DNA of 9,090 bases from Myxococcales bacterium. GTDB lineage: Bacteria; Myxococcota_A; UBA9160; JALSIO01. A program made the position numbers and the translations under genes. Positions 1 to 6,936 of this stretch are shown here, piece by piece. Within the stretch, counting starts at the first letter, position 1, and each line of letters begins with the position of its first letter. The notes below the pieces were generated by a model. The model saw nothing but the letters and a program-made list of their open reading frames with translations. It was not told the DNA's origin and made no database searches. The DNA is taken from NCBI GenBank assembly GCA_026989995.1, contig JALSIO010000768.1, forward strand, positions 1 to 9,090, read 5' to 3'.

Positions 1-547
1 CCGCGGTGAAGACCCCTTCCACGTCGGTGTAGATCTCGCAGGCGCTGGCCCCGAGCGCCGCCGCCACGGCCACCGCCGAGGTGTCCGACCCGCCGCGGCC
101 GAGCGTGGTGACGTTGCCCTCGTCGTCGACGCCCTGGAAGCCGGCCACCACCGCGACCTCGCCTGCCTCGAGGGCCGCGCGCAGCCGGCTGGTGTCGATC
201 TCGAGGATCCGCGCCCGCGTGAAGGCGTTGTCGGTTCGCACGCCGAGCTGCGCCCCGTGCAGCGACCGCGCCGGCACGCCCAGCCGCCGGATGGCCAGCG
301 CGAGAAGCGCGATGGACTGCTGCTCGCCGGTGGCGAGCAGCGCGTCGAGCTCGCGGGGGTCCGGGTCCTCCCCGCCGAGCTCGCGCGCGAGGCCGAGCAG
401 CCGGTCGGTCTCCCCCGCCATGGCCGAGACCACCACCGCCACCTGGTGCCCCTGTCGCGCCGTCTCGGCCACCCGGCGGGCCACGTTCCGGATCCGCTCC
501 GCGTCTCCGACGCTCGTGCCGCCGAACTTCTGGACGATCAGGCCCAC
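1..547 (-). CDS. lysC: Aspartate kinase, N-terminal part (runs off the window)
   Basis: Aspartate kinase phosphorylates L-aspartate with ATP. This is the first step of the pathway to lysine/diaminopimelate, threonine and methionine, and it takes place in the cytoplasm. I translated 182 codons from the sequence; the rest lies beyond base 1. The product opens with [13 protein letters not shown] (the KFGGTSVG nucleotide-binding signature at residues 7-14). It continues with [14 protein letters not shown] (38-51), TGEQQS (73-78), [20 protein letters not shown] (134-153) followed by SDTSA, and [13 protein letters not shown] (170-182), all in the order of the amino-acid kinase domain. The regulatory ACT domains would lie in the missing part. 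The GTG start at 547 has GGAGG at 555-559 with a 7-base spacer, and overlaps the end of tsaE by 10 bases, so the gene is probably the next cistron of the operon. The family assignment is secure; the symbol assumes the usual single bacterial LysC. Confidence 0.95.
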   Translation of the reverse strand, partial: MGLIVQKFGGTSVGDAERIRNVARRVAETARQGHQVAVVVSAMAGETDRLLGLARELGGEDPDPRELDALLATGEQQSIALLALAIRRLGVPARSLHGAQLGVRTDNAFTRARILEIDTSRLRAALEAGEVAVVAGFQGVDDEGNVTTLGRGGSDTSAVAVAAALGASACEIYTDVEGVFTA

Positions 548-1095
548 GGCGAGGCCTCCACCCGCTCCGCCAGGCGGCCCACCACCCGCGCCGCCGCGAC
601 TCCCCGCGCTTCCAGCCGCAGCTCCCGCTCCTCGGGTCCTGCCGGGGCGAAGCAGACCCCGATCCGCTCCGGCGGCAGGGCCCCGGGAAGCCGGTCTGCC
701 CACTCCACCGCGAGGACCACACCCGGCGCGAGCAGGTCGAGAAACCCCGTGGCCTCGAGCTCCGCCTCCGAGGCCACGCGATAGAGGTCGAGGTGCGCCA
801 GGACCGGTGCGCCGGGGGTGCGGTACTCCTGGCAGATCACGAAGGTGGGGCTGGTCACGAGCTCCCCCGGGTGGCCCAGCCCCTCGGCCAGGCCGCGAAC
901 GAAAAGCGTCTTTCCGGCACCGAGGGGCCCGACGAGGCCGATCGCCATCCCCTCACCCCCGCCCCCCTCCCGCAGGGCCTCGCCGAGGGCGCGACCCAGC
1001 CAGCGGGTGGCCTCCGGGCTCGGGGAAGGGAAGCAGAAGCCCCTGCCGGGAGAGCCACTCCCCCGCGCCGGGCCCGGGCCCGGCGCCTCCGGCAT
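538..1095 (-). CDS. tsaE: tRNA N6-threonylcarbamoyladenosine (t6A) ATPase TsaE
   Basis: TsaE is the small P-loop ATPase that works with TsaB and TsaD (and TsaC-made threonylcarbamoyl-AMP) to install t6A37 on ANN-decoding tRNAs in the cytoplasm. The 185-residue product shows the N-terminal [18 protein letters not shown] helix (24-41), Walker A GPLGAGKT (56-63), the SPTF switch (82-85), HLDLYR (101-106) and the late EW pair (131-132), all family hallmarks. The start is ATG 1095; an adjacent GTG at 1098 is possible. It follows a strong GGAGGAGGAGGG (1101-1112). No ATG, GTG or TTG codon occurs in frame between this start and the conserved helix, which forces the choice. About 24 Gly/Pro/Arg-rich residues precede the conserved part, making the protein longer than the usual 150-160. 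They are encoded across a perfect palindrome and also lie inside the nnr reading frame, so this extension is odd and may be dispensable. The gene ends inside the start region of lysC (10-base overlap). Confidence 0.92.
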   Translation of the reverse strand: MPEAPGPGPARGSGSPGRGFCFPSPSPEATRWLGRALGEALREGGGGEGMAIGLVGPLGAGKTLFVRGLAEGLGHPGELVTSPTFVICQEYRTPGAPVLAHLDLYRVASEAELEATGFLDLLAPGVVLAVEWADRLPGALPPERIGVCFAPAGPEERELRLEARGVAAARVVGRLAERVEASPWA

Positions 1096-2695
1096 CACGT
1101 CCCTCCTCCTCCGGCAGCCGGTCCGCCGTCATGGCCAGCCGCCGCAGGCGGCGCAGGACCCCGGGAACCGCGTCGGCCACCTCGCCTGCCAGGATGCCCG
1201 CGTTCCCCCGCCGCCGGGCCAGCGCGTCTCCGGCGAGGCCGTGGATGTAGGCGCCCACCCACGCCGCAGTGAACGGATCCAGCCCCTGGGCCAGCAGCCC
1301 GCCCACGACGCCCGCGAGCACATCCCCGGTGCCGCCGGTTCCGAGCACGGGCCCGCCAGTGGGATTCACCGCAATCCGGCCGCCCGGCTCGGCCGAGACC
1401 GTCGCCGCACCCTTCAGCAGCGCCACGGCGCCGCCTCCCTCGGCCAGCCTCGCGGCAGCCCCGATCCGGTCGCCGTTGACCTCGGCGGGAGAGAGGCCGA
1501 GCAGCCGCGCCGCTTCGCCGGGATGGGGCGTCACGATAGGAAGGGGGCGCCGGCCCTTCAACGCGCCCGGATCCGGCAGGGCGAACAGGCCGTCCGCGTC
1601 GATCACCACCGCCTCCGGTAGCTCGGCCGAAAGACGCCGCACGGCCGCCACCGTCTCCTCGCCGCGACCGAGTCCCGGCCCGAGCACCACCACGTCCCGC
1701 TCCGCCGCGAGCTCGAGCACCGGCCCCACGGCCGAGAGGCCGAGCGCACCGTCCGGTCCCGCGGGAAGCGGAGCCGTCATGGCCTCGGTGAGCTTGCTCG
1801 CGAGCACCGCGTGGACCGCCTCGGAGCAGGCCACGGTGACGAGACCGGCTCCAGCCCGGTGGGCCCCCAGGGCTGCCAGGGCCGCGGCCCCCGTCTTGCC
1901 GGGCGAGCCGGCGACGACGAGCACGTGGCCGAAGCGCCCCTTGTGCCCCTCCGGCGGGCGGGGCGGGAGGGCCGCGGCCACGGCCCGGGCGGTCGGCAGC
2001 ACGGCCTCCCCGCCGGTGGGGATCCCGATCCCGGCGGGCAGCTCGTCCGCGATGCCGATGCGCGCCACGAGCACGCGCCCGGCGAGGCTCCGGCCGGGCT
2101 CGAGAGCCAGCCCGAGCTTCGGAAGGCCGAAGGTGACCGTGAGGTCGGCGGGCGGCACCGGCCCGAGGGGCTGCCCCGTGTCGGCGTGGAGGCCCGATGG
2201 CAGGTCCGCGGCCACCACCCGCGCACCCGCGCGGCGGGCCTCGCCGACCAGCCGCAGTACCTCGGCGATGGCTCCTTCGACCGGCCTCGCGAGGCCGGTT
2301 CCGAACACCGCGTCGACGACGAGATCCCGCCCCGCCGCCTCCGGCGCGAACGAGCCGGCGTCGCCGACCTCGAGGCCCACGCGCCGGGCCCGCTCCAGGT
2401 TCCGGGCCGCGTCCCCCCGCATCCGCGCGGGATCCCCGACCAGGTGGATCCGCACCGGGACGCCCGCGAGGGCCAGATGCCGGGCCGCCACCAGGCCGTC
2501 GCCGCCGTTGTTCCCGCTCCCGGCCACCACGCGCACCCTGGAACGATCCGCCCGCAGCGAGAGCACGGCCTCGGCCAGCGACCGCCCCGCGGACTCCATC
2601 AGCAGCTCGCCGGGGACCCCGAGCACCTCGATGGTGTGGCGGTCGCGGGCCCGCATGCCCGCGGCGGTGACCAGCGGCCAGGCGTGGCGGATCAC
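953..2695 (-). CDS. nnr: Bifunctional NAD(P)HX epimerase / ADP-dependent NAD(P)HX dehydratase
   Basis: Nnr repairs hydrated NADH and NADPH. The N-terminal YjeF_N domain epimerises R- and S-NAD(P)HX, and the C-terminal ribokinase-like domain dehydrates S-NAD(P)HX using ADP. Epimerase domain (about 1-215): GSGNNGGDG (59-67), [10 protein letters not shown] (126-135), AADLPSG (162-168), TFGLPKLGL (188-196). Dehydratase domain (about 235-515): [20 protein letters not shown] (250-269), VVLGPGLGR (336-344), [12 protein letters not shown] (389-400), [10 protein letters not shown] (427-436), [11 protein letters not shown] (452-462). Start GTG 2695 overlaps the acpS stop as GTGA and has GGAGGG at 2699-2704; an internal ATG would remove the conserved N-terminus. 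The conserved protein ends near residue 520, as in the family (about 500-520), but the frame runs on to residue 580. This Gly/Pro/Arg-rich tail has no recognisable homology and overlaps tsaE by 143 bases. A TGA at 1129-1131 in the next frame marks where the gene would more naturally end. The function is secure; the true 3' end is not. Confidence 0.93.
   Translation of the reverse strand: MIRHAWPLVTAAGMRARDRHTIEVLGVPGELLMESAGRSLAEAVLSLRADRSRVRVVAGSGNNGGDGLVAARHLALAGVPVRIHLVGDPARMRGDAARNLERARRVGLEVGDAGSFAPEAAGRDLVVDAVFGTGLARPVEGAIAEVLRLVGEARRAGARVVAADLPSGLHADTGQPLGPVPPADLTVTFGLPKLGLALEPGRSLAGRVLVARIGIADELPAGIGIPTGGEAVLPTARAVAAALPPRPPEGHKGRFGHVLVVAGSPGKTGAAALAALGAHRAGAGLVTVACSEAVHAVLASKLTEAMTAPLPAGPDGALGLSAVGPVLELAAERDVVVLGPGLGRGEETVAAVRRLSAELPEAVVIDADGLFALPDPGALKGRRPLPIVTPHPGEAARLLGLSPAEVNGDRIGAAARLAEGGGAVALLKGAATVSAEPGGRIAVNPTGGPVLGTGGTGDVLAGVVGGLLAQGLDPFTAAWVGAYIHGLAGDALARRRGNAGILAGEVADAVPGVLRRLRRLAMTADRLPEEEGRDAGGAGPGPGAGEWLSRQGLLLPFPEPGGHPLAGSRPRRGPAGGGRG
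1065..1086. repeat. Perfect 22-bp GC palindrome just inside tsaE
   Basis: Each 11-base half reads GCGCCGGGCCC on its own strand, and the two halves are exact reverse complements with no spacer. It begins about 9 bases after the tsaE start on the mRNA, and also lies in the C-terminal tail of the nnr frame. As RNA it could form a very stable hairpin (with a small loop opened at the centre) next to the tsaE ribosome site. No T-tract follows on either strand, so it does not look like an intrinsic terminator. It encodes low-complexity Gly/Pro/Ala in both overlapping frames. Confidence 0.7.
1101..1112 (-). promoter_or_regulatory. Strong Shine-Dalgarno of tsaE
   Basis: On the minus strand this reads GGAGGAGGAGGG, a repeated anti-16S match, with 5 bases to ATG 1095 (2 to GTG 1098). 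It fixes the tsaE start. It lies inside the extended nnr frame, where it encodes part of an Glu-rich run (EEEG). This is unusual for a protein's own conserved coding sequence and supports the view that the region was originally an intergenic ribosome-binding site. Confidence 0.8.
2280..2299. repeat. Perfect 20-bp palindrome inside nnr
   Basis: The sequence from 2280 to 2299 equals its own reverse complement; each half reads ACCGGCCTCG. It falls on the codons for the conserved [11 protein letters not shown] stretch of the epimerase domain. That coding constraint, together with the very high GC, is a sufficient explanation. I note it as a possible RNA hairpin or protein site only. Confidence 0.4.
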
Positions 2696-3063
2696 GCGCC
2701 CTCCGCCACGACCTGCCCGATCGCGCAGGGCGGGTCGTGGGTGAGGCTCAGGTGGAGCGCCTCGATCCGCATCTGCCGGGCACGGCGCGCGGCCGTGCCG
2801 TGCAGCCGCAGGAAGGGCCGCTCGCGGCCGCCCCCCACCACCTCGAAGTCGCGGAGCCGGAGCCCCGGCGAGCGACCGAGGGCATCCCGGGCGGCGAGCT
2901 TCGCGGCCAGGCGCGCGGCGAGGCGCTCGGCACCCCGGCGCCCCGCCCCCGCCCGGAGCTCGGAGGGGGTGAACAGCCGCTCCGCCAGCCTCGGACCGTG
3001 GCGATCGAGCAGGCGCTCCACCCGGTCGGACTCCACGAGGGCCACGCCCAGGCCGGCGATCAA
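2692..3063 (-). CDS. acpS: Holo-[acyl-carrier-protein] synthase family protein, canonical metal ligands absent
   Basis: AcpS normally transfers 4'-phosphopantetheine from CoA to the serine of acyl carrier protein, using Mg2+. The 123-residue product has family length and layout: [19 protein letters not shown] at the N-terminus, RLFTPSEL (29-36), [13 protein letters not shown] (51-63), [10 protein letters not shown] (67-76), [12 protein letters not shown] (84-95) and LHLSLTHD (103-110). Two diagnostic residues are changed. The Asp of the usual G-I-G-x-D-x-V-E motif is Ala8 (codon GCC), and the Glu of the AAKEA motif is Leu56 (codon CTC); Lys55 and Glu11 remain. Both missing residues bind the metal in characterised AcpS enzymes, so catalysis as usually understood is doubtful. 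The start is TTG 3063, overlapping the glmM stop as TTGA. No clear Shine-Dalgarno is visible, which suggests coupled translation, and no better in-frame start keeps the N-terminal motif. The fold assignment is strong; activity is uncertain. Confidence 0.85.
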   Translation of the reverse strand: MIAGLGVALVESDRVERLLDRHGPRLAERLFTPSELRAGAGRRGAERLAARLAAKLAARDALGRSPGLRLRDFEVVGGGRERPFLRLHGTAARRARQMRIEALHLSLTHDPPCAIGQVVAEGA

Positions 3064-4427
3064 CGCACGCCCGCCAGGGCCCGCACCAGGCCGGCGGCCA
3101 GCTCGTCGGCCAGCTCCCGCACGCGGTCCTCGTCGGGCCCCTCCACCATGATGCGCGCCCGGGGCTCGGTTCCGCTGTAGCGGACGAGCACCCGCCCCTC
3201 CCGGCCGAGCTCGCCTTCCACCTTGCGGAGCTGCTCCCGGAAGCCCTCGAGCGTGGCGAGTGGCCTCTTCTCCGCCACGTCCACGTTCACGATGACCTGC
3301 GGGTAGCGGACGAAGCCCTCGACCAGCTCGCCGAGCGGGCGGCCGGTGCGCCGCATCACGGCGAGGACCTGCAGGGCGGTCAGCAGGCCATCGCCCGTGC
3401 GACCGTGGTCGAGAAAGACGATGTGGCCCGACTGCTCGCCGCCGAGGTTGTAGCCCCCGGCCCGCATCGCCTCGACCACGTAGCGGTCGCCCACCCGGGT
3501 CCGCACCAGGCCCACCCCGAGCGGCTCGAGCGCCCGCTCGAGGCCGAGATTGCTCATCACGGTCGCCACCACCGCGCCGCCCCGCAGCAGGCCGCGCTCC
3601 ACCTGGTCGCGCGCGCACAGGGCGAGCACCGCGTCCCCGTCCACCACCTCGCCGGTCTCCGTGAGCAGGAGCACGCGGTCGGCATCGCCGTCGAGGGCGA
3701 TACCGAGGTCTGCCCGCACCTCCCGGACCCGCGCCGCCGCCTCCTCCGGGTGCTGGGAGCCGCAGCCGGCGTTGATGTTGCGGCCATTCGGGGCCACGCC
3801 GAGGGCGAAGACCTCGGCGCCGAGCTCCTCGAGCACCGTGGGCCCGACCTTGTAGGCGGCGCCGTGGGCGCAGTCGAGCACCACCCGGAGCCCGTCCAGG
3901 GAGAGGTCACGGGGGAAGCTGTTCTTCAGGAAGACCGTGTACCGGCCCTCGGCATCGTCGATGCGCCGGGCCCGGCCCACCGCGTCGGGCCCGGGGCGAT
4001 GCCGGTCGAGCTCCCCGGTGGAGAGCACCTGCTCGATCCGCTCCTCGAGCTCGTCGGCGAGCTTGAACCCGTCGTGCCCGAAGAACTTGATGCCGTTGTC
4101 CTGGTAGGGGTTGTGGCTCGCGGAGATCATGGCGCCGGCGTCGCAGCGCATGTCCACGGTGAGAAAGGCCATGGCGGGGGTGGGCATGGGTCCCACCTGG
4201 AGGACGTCGCCGCCCATCGAACAGATCCCCGCGGCGAGCGCGTCCTCGAACATGTAGCCCGAAAGCCGGGTGTCCTTGCCGATGATCACCCGGTGCCGGT
4301 GACCGCTGCGGCCCTTGAACACGTAGGCGATGGCCCTGCCGAGGGCGAGCGCCATCTCCGCGGTCATCGGGTGGACGTTGGCCCTGCCGCGCACCCCGTC
4401 CGTGCCGAAAAGGCGCCCCTCGCTCAT
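3060..4427 (-). CDS. glmM: Phosphoglucosamine mutase
   Basis: GlmM converts glucosamine-6-phosphate to glucosamine-1-phosphate, the step before GlmU makes UDP-GlcNAc for peptidoglycan and lipopolysaccharide. The 455-residue product is full length for the family (about 445-455). It has FGTDGVRG (7-14) near the N-terminus and the phosphoserine loop [17 protein letters not shown] (101-117, with Ser104 as the expected phosphorylated residue). It also has the metal loop DGDADR (246-251), the sugar loop GGEQSG (329-334) and the phosphate-binding [12 protein letters not shown] (416-427). Start ATG 4427 overlaps the cdaR stop as ATGA and has AAGGGAG at 4435-4441, 7 bases upstream. Its place directly after cdaA and cdaR is the widespread cyclic di-AMP gene order. 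In Firmicutes, GlmM binds and inhibits CdaA; whether it does so here is inference from context. Confidence 0.97.
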   Translation of the reverse strand: MSEGRLFGTDGVRGRANVHPMTAEMALALGRAIAYVFKGRSGHRHRVIIGKDTRLSGYMFEDALAAGICSMGGDVLQVGPMPTPAMAFLTVDMRCDAGAMISASHNPYQDNGIKFFGHDGFKLADELEERIEQVLSTGELDRHRPGPDAVGRARRIDDAEGRYTVFLKNSFPRDLSLDGLRVVLDCAHGAAYKVGPTVLEELGAEVFALGVAPNGRNINAGCGSQHPEEAAARVREVRADLGIALDGDADRVLLLTETGEVVDGDAVLALCARDQVERGLLRGGAVVATVMSNLGLERALEPLGVGLVRTRVGDRYVVEAMRAGGYNLGGEQSGHIVFLDHGRTGDGLLTALQVLAVMRRTGRPLGELVEGFVRYPQVIVNVDVAEKRPLATLEGFREQLRKVEGELGREGRVLVRYSGTEPRARIMVEGPDEDRVRELADELAAGLVRALAGVR

Positions 4428-5137
4428 GCGCCGTCTCCCTTCGCGCGGCTCCCGGACGCCGCGTCTGCCGCCGCCCCGTGCGCGCCCTCGCCCGGTGGCA
4501 CGGGCTGCACGTCGAGGTGCAGGTGCACCGGGACATCCTCGTCGACCCAGACGTGCTCGGGAGGCACCAGGGCCACGACCCGGTCCACGGGCTCCCGCGC
4601 CCCCACGATCTCCACCCGTTCGGTGGGAATCCACTCGAGCCGTTCGATCACGCTTCGCGCACCCCGCAGCCGCACGCGCGGCGGTGCCACCCGCGGCTCG
4701 CCCACCACGCGGAAGCCCTCGGCCGCCCCGGCCAGGACCACCGGCCGCACCTTGACCCGCTTCGAGCGAACCCGCTCGGCCTTGACCTCGATCTCCGCGG
4801 GGGAGCGCGAGAGCAGCTCCGCGCCCCGCGGCAGCTCCACGCGGGTCATGTCGACCTCGAACTCCGCCTCCCCCGGGCCGAGGCCCGAGGCATCGATGAC
4901 GTAGGCCATCTCGTCCGGCACCAGGTTCCGCAGCACGGCCCGCCGGCCCATGACCCGGACGTTGACCTCTCGGGCGGACACCCGGGTGAGGATCAGGCCC
5001 TCCGGAACCCGTTCGAAGCGGACCGGGATGTCGAAGACCCGGTCCACCTCCGCCGACCCGTGCGCCACGGCCCACAGGCCGAGCGCGATCGCGAGCGCGA
5101 GGAGCTTGTAGCGGAGGTTCGAGGTGAGCCAGCTCAC
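4424..5137 (-). CDS. cdaR: YbbR-domain membrane protein, regulator of diadenylate cyclase
   Basis: CdaR is a membrane-anchored extracytoplasmic protein that binds and modulates CdaA in Firmicutes. The 237-residue product opens with [20 protein letters not shown], a typical YbbR beginning: a basic start, then one transmembrane helix at about 10-26. Two YbbR-like beta-rich repeats follow, at about 30-122 ([25 protein letters not shown]) and 126-212 ([29 protein letters not shown]). The tail after residue 213 is low-complexity Gly/Ala. Firmicute CdaR usually has three or four repeats and is about 450-480 residues, so this is a short form. Start GTG 5137 overlaps the cdaA stop as GTGA; a G-rich stretch at 5146-5151 is a weak ribosome site. 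The repeats are too divergent to assign individually by eye, but N-terminus, size and position between cdaA and glmM agree. Confidence 0.88.
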   Translation of the reverse strand: MSWLTSNLRYKLLALAIALGLWAVAHGSAEVDRVFDIPVRFERVPEGLILTRVSAREVNVRVMGRRAVLRNLVPDEMAYVIDASGLGPGEAEFEVDMTRVELPRGAELLSRSPAEIEVKAERVRSKRVKVRPVVLAGAAEGFRVVGEPRVAPPRVRLRGARSVIERLEWIPTERVEIVGAREPVDRVVALVPPEHVWVDEDVPVHLHLDVQPVPPGEGAHGAAADAASGSRAKGDGA

Positions 5138-6072
5138 GCCCGCGATCCCCCGGGCGACGCCGCCGCCGTCCCGCGCTCGGGCTCGGCGGCCGCCGGCGCC
5201 TCGATCGAGGCCTCCGCCGGGGCCTCCTGCGCGGAATCCGCTTCGACGCGCCCCCCGGCCATCCGCTCGCGCAGGAGGACCCGGAGCTCCGCGGAGTCGA
5301 GACCGGTCCGCAGCTCCCCGCCCTCCACCAGCGAGATCTGGCCCGTCTCCTCCGACACCAGGACGGCGAGGGCGTCGGCCTCCTCCGTGATCCCCACGGC
5401 GGCCCGGTGGCGCGTCCCCACCCCCTCCGGCAGGTCGGCCCGCAGGGTCAGGGGCAGGATGCACCCCGCGTGTGCGATGCGCCCGCCCTGGATCCACACG
5501 GCCCCGTCGTGAAGCGGAGAGGCCGTGTGGAAGATGGAGATCAGAAGCTCCTTGGTCACCACCGCGTCGAGGGCGGGCCCGGCCTCGATCAGATCGTCGA
5601 GCGGCGTCTCCCTCTCGAGGACGACGAGCGCCCCGGTCCGGCGTCGGGCCAGGACCTGCATCGCCCGCACGATCTCCTCGAGCATCTGGCTGGCCTCCCG
5701 CTGTGAGACCGTCGGAAAAAGACCCCGCCCCACGCGGGCGAGCGCCCGCCGGAGATCCTGCTGGAAGAGCACCACGATGATCAACACGGCCGAGGCCAGG
5801 AATTTTTCCAGGATCCAGCTCAGGGTGAGCAGCTCGAAGACGTGGGCCGCGAGGCTTGCAGCGACCAGGAGCATCAGGCCGAGGACGATCTGGAAGGCCC
5901 GCGTCCCCCGGATGAGCATGAGCAGCCAGTAGACGGCGACGGCGACCAGGAGCAGGTCGAGGCTGTCCTGCACCGGCTTGAAGTTGTCGGCGATGTAGCT
6001 CCAGATGTCCGCGAGCAGTCCCGCGATCCCGAGGACGAGACCCCGCACCCCCTGCCACAGGAGCTCGATCAT
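5134..6072 (-). CDS. cdaA: Diadenylate cyclase (cyclic di-AMP synthase), membrane type
   Basis: CdaA (DacA/YbbP) condenses two ATP into cyclic di-AMP on the inner face of the membrane. The 312-residue product has three predicted membrane helices (about 38-54, 58-76, 84-103) with the family's [11 protein letters not shown] turn (56-66). The DisA_N catalytic domain follows: PLDDLIEAG (157-165), [12 protein letters not shown] (183-194) with the DGA motif at 189-191, GCILPL (203-208), [10 protein letters not shown] (219-228, the RHR motif) and [10 protein letters not shown] (239-248). All catalytic signatures are intact. Two parts exceed the usual length of about 270: a hydrophobic N-terminal stretch (3-25) before the first standard helix, and an Ala/Glu/Pro-rich tail from about 275 to 312. 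Start ATG 6072 overlaps the folP stop as ATGA, with GGGAGG at 6080-6085 and 7-base spacing. cdaR and glmM follow directly, the canonical module. Confidence 0.96.
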   Translation of the reverse strand: MIELLWQGVRGLVLGIAGLLADIWSYIADNFKPVQDSLDLLLVAVAVYWLLMLIRGTRAFQIVLGLMLLVAASLAAHVFELLTLSWILEKFLASAVLIIVVLFQQDLRRALARVGRGLFPTVSQREASQMLEEIVRAMQVLARRRTGALVVLERETPLDDLIEAGPALDAVVTKELLISIFHTASPLHDGAVWIQGGRIAHAGCILPLTLRADLPEGVGTRHRAAVGITEEADALAVLVSEETGQISLVEGGELRTGLDSAELRVLLRERMAGGRVEADSAQEAPAEASIEAPAAAEPERGTAAASPGGSRA

Positions 6073-6914
6073 CCCCCGGCCTCCCGCGCTCCGCGCAGCG
6101 CCCGGGCCACCTCCACGGCCGTCCGAGCGCCGCCGACGTCGTGCACCCGGACCGCGTCGGCCCCCTCGTAGACGGCCACCGCGCAGGCGGCGGCCGTGGC
6201 CCGATCGCGAGCGGCCGGGGGCGCGCCCGTGAGCGCGCCCAGGAAGGACTTCCGCGAGGGCCCCACCAGCACCGGACAGCCGAGCTCGCGGCGCAGGCGG
6301 CCGACGCCCGCGAGCAGGCGGAGGTTGTCCTCGAGTCGCTTGCCGAAGCCGATGCCCGGGTCCACCGCGATCCGCTCCCGTGCCACACCGGCCCGCGTCG
6401 CGAGCTCCACGGCGTGGCGGAGCTCCAGGGACACCTCGCGCAGCACATCGGCATACCGCGGGTTCCGCTGCATCGTCTCGGGAGTGCCGCGGCTGTGGCA
6501 GAGGACGAGGCCCGCACCGCGGGCCGCCACCACCCCGAGGATCTTGGGGTCGAAGGTCCCGGCCGAGACGTCGTTCACGATGCTCGCACCGGCGGCGAGC
6601 GCCGCCTCGGCGACCGCGGCCTTGCGGGTATCCACCGAGAGGGGACAGCCGACCTCGGAGGCGAGGGCCTCGAGGACCGGGATCACCCGGGACAGCTCGA
6701 CGGCCGTCGGCACGGCGCGGGCACCGGGGCGCGTGGACTCCCCGCCGACGTCGAGGACGTCGGCTCCGGCCGCCGCCAGGCGGCGCCCCTCCGCCACGGC
6801 GGCAGCGACGTCCACCCGGCCGCCCTCCCCCACGAAGCGACCCCCGTCCGAGAAGGAGTCGGGGGTCAGGTTCAGGATGCCGACCAGCGTGATCCGGTCG
6901 GGGGGGAAGAGCAC
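6069..6914 (-). CDS. folP: Dihydropteroate synthase
   Basis: FolP joins 6-hydroxymethyl-7,8-dihydropterin pyrophosphate and p-aminobenzoate to give dihydropteroate in folate synthesis; it is the sulfonamide target. The 281-residue TIM-barrel protein shows signature 1 GILNLTPDSFSDGG (12-25), signature 2 ADVLDVGGESTRPGA (51-65), SVDTRKAAVAEAAL (93-106), IVNDVSAG (112-119), AVDPGIGFGK (183-192), VLVGPSRKSFLGALTG (215-230) and VRVHDVGG (255-262). Residues Asn15, Asp95, Asn114, Asp185, Lys222, Arg256 and His258 line up with the known substrate-binding set. The loop usually reading MHMRGTP is CHSRGTP here. Start GTG 6914 is chosen over an in-frame ATG 6974 inside ftsH because GGAGGG lies 4 bases upstream and the family N-terminus begins here. 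It follows ftsH by 22 bases and overlaps cdaA by 4. Confidence 0.95.
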   Translation of the reverse strand: MLFPPDRITLVGILNLTPDSFSDGGRFVGEGGRVDVAAAVAEGRRLAAAGADVLDVGGESTRPGARAVPTAVELSRVIPVLEALASEVGCPLSVDTRKAAVAEAALAAGASIVNDVSAGTFDPKILGVVAARGAGLVLCHSRGTPETMQRNPRYADVLREVSLELRHAVELATRAGVARERIAVDPGIGFGKRLEDNLRLLAGVGRLRRELGCPVLVGPSRKSFLGALTGAPPAARDRATAAACAVAVYEGADAVRVHDVGGARTAVEVARALRGAREAGG

Positions 6915-6918
6915 GCGA

Positions 6919-6924
6919 CCCTCC
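6919..6924 (-). promoter_or_regulatory. Shine-Dalgarno fixing the folP start
   Basis: GGAGGG on the minus strand, in the 22-base gap between the ftsH TAG stop and the folP GTG at 6914 (4-base spacer). It decides between GTG 6914 and an upstream ATG at 6974 that lies within ftsH and would add 20 unconserved residues. Confidence 0.75.
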
Positions 6925-6936
6925 GAGCGCCGTCCG

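Noticed and set aside
1269..2744. Long plus-strand open frame (491 codons), and others of 300-500 codons between 81 and 8533
   Set aside because: These lie opposite intact, motif-rich minus-strand genes, their products are Arg/Pro/Ala/Ser-rich with no recognisable domain, and long antisense frames are expected at this GC content.
3064..3618. Upstream extension of the acpS frame (185 codons)
   Set aside because: It lies within glmM in another frame, is low-complexity, and AcpS homology begins at TTG 3063.
4428..5075. Upstream extension of the glmM frame (216 codons)
   Set aside because: The extension overlaps cdaR, is Gly/Arg-rich, and GlmM begins canonically at ATG 4427 with a ribosome site.
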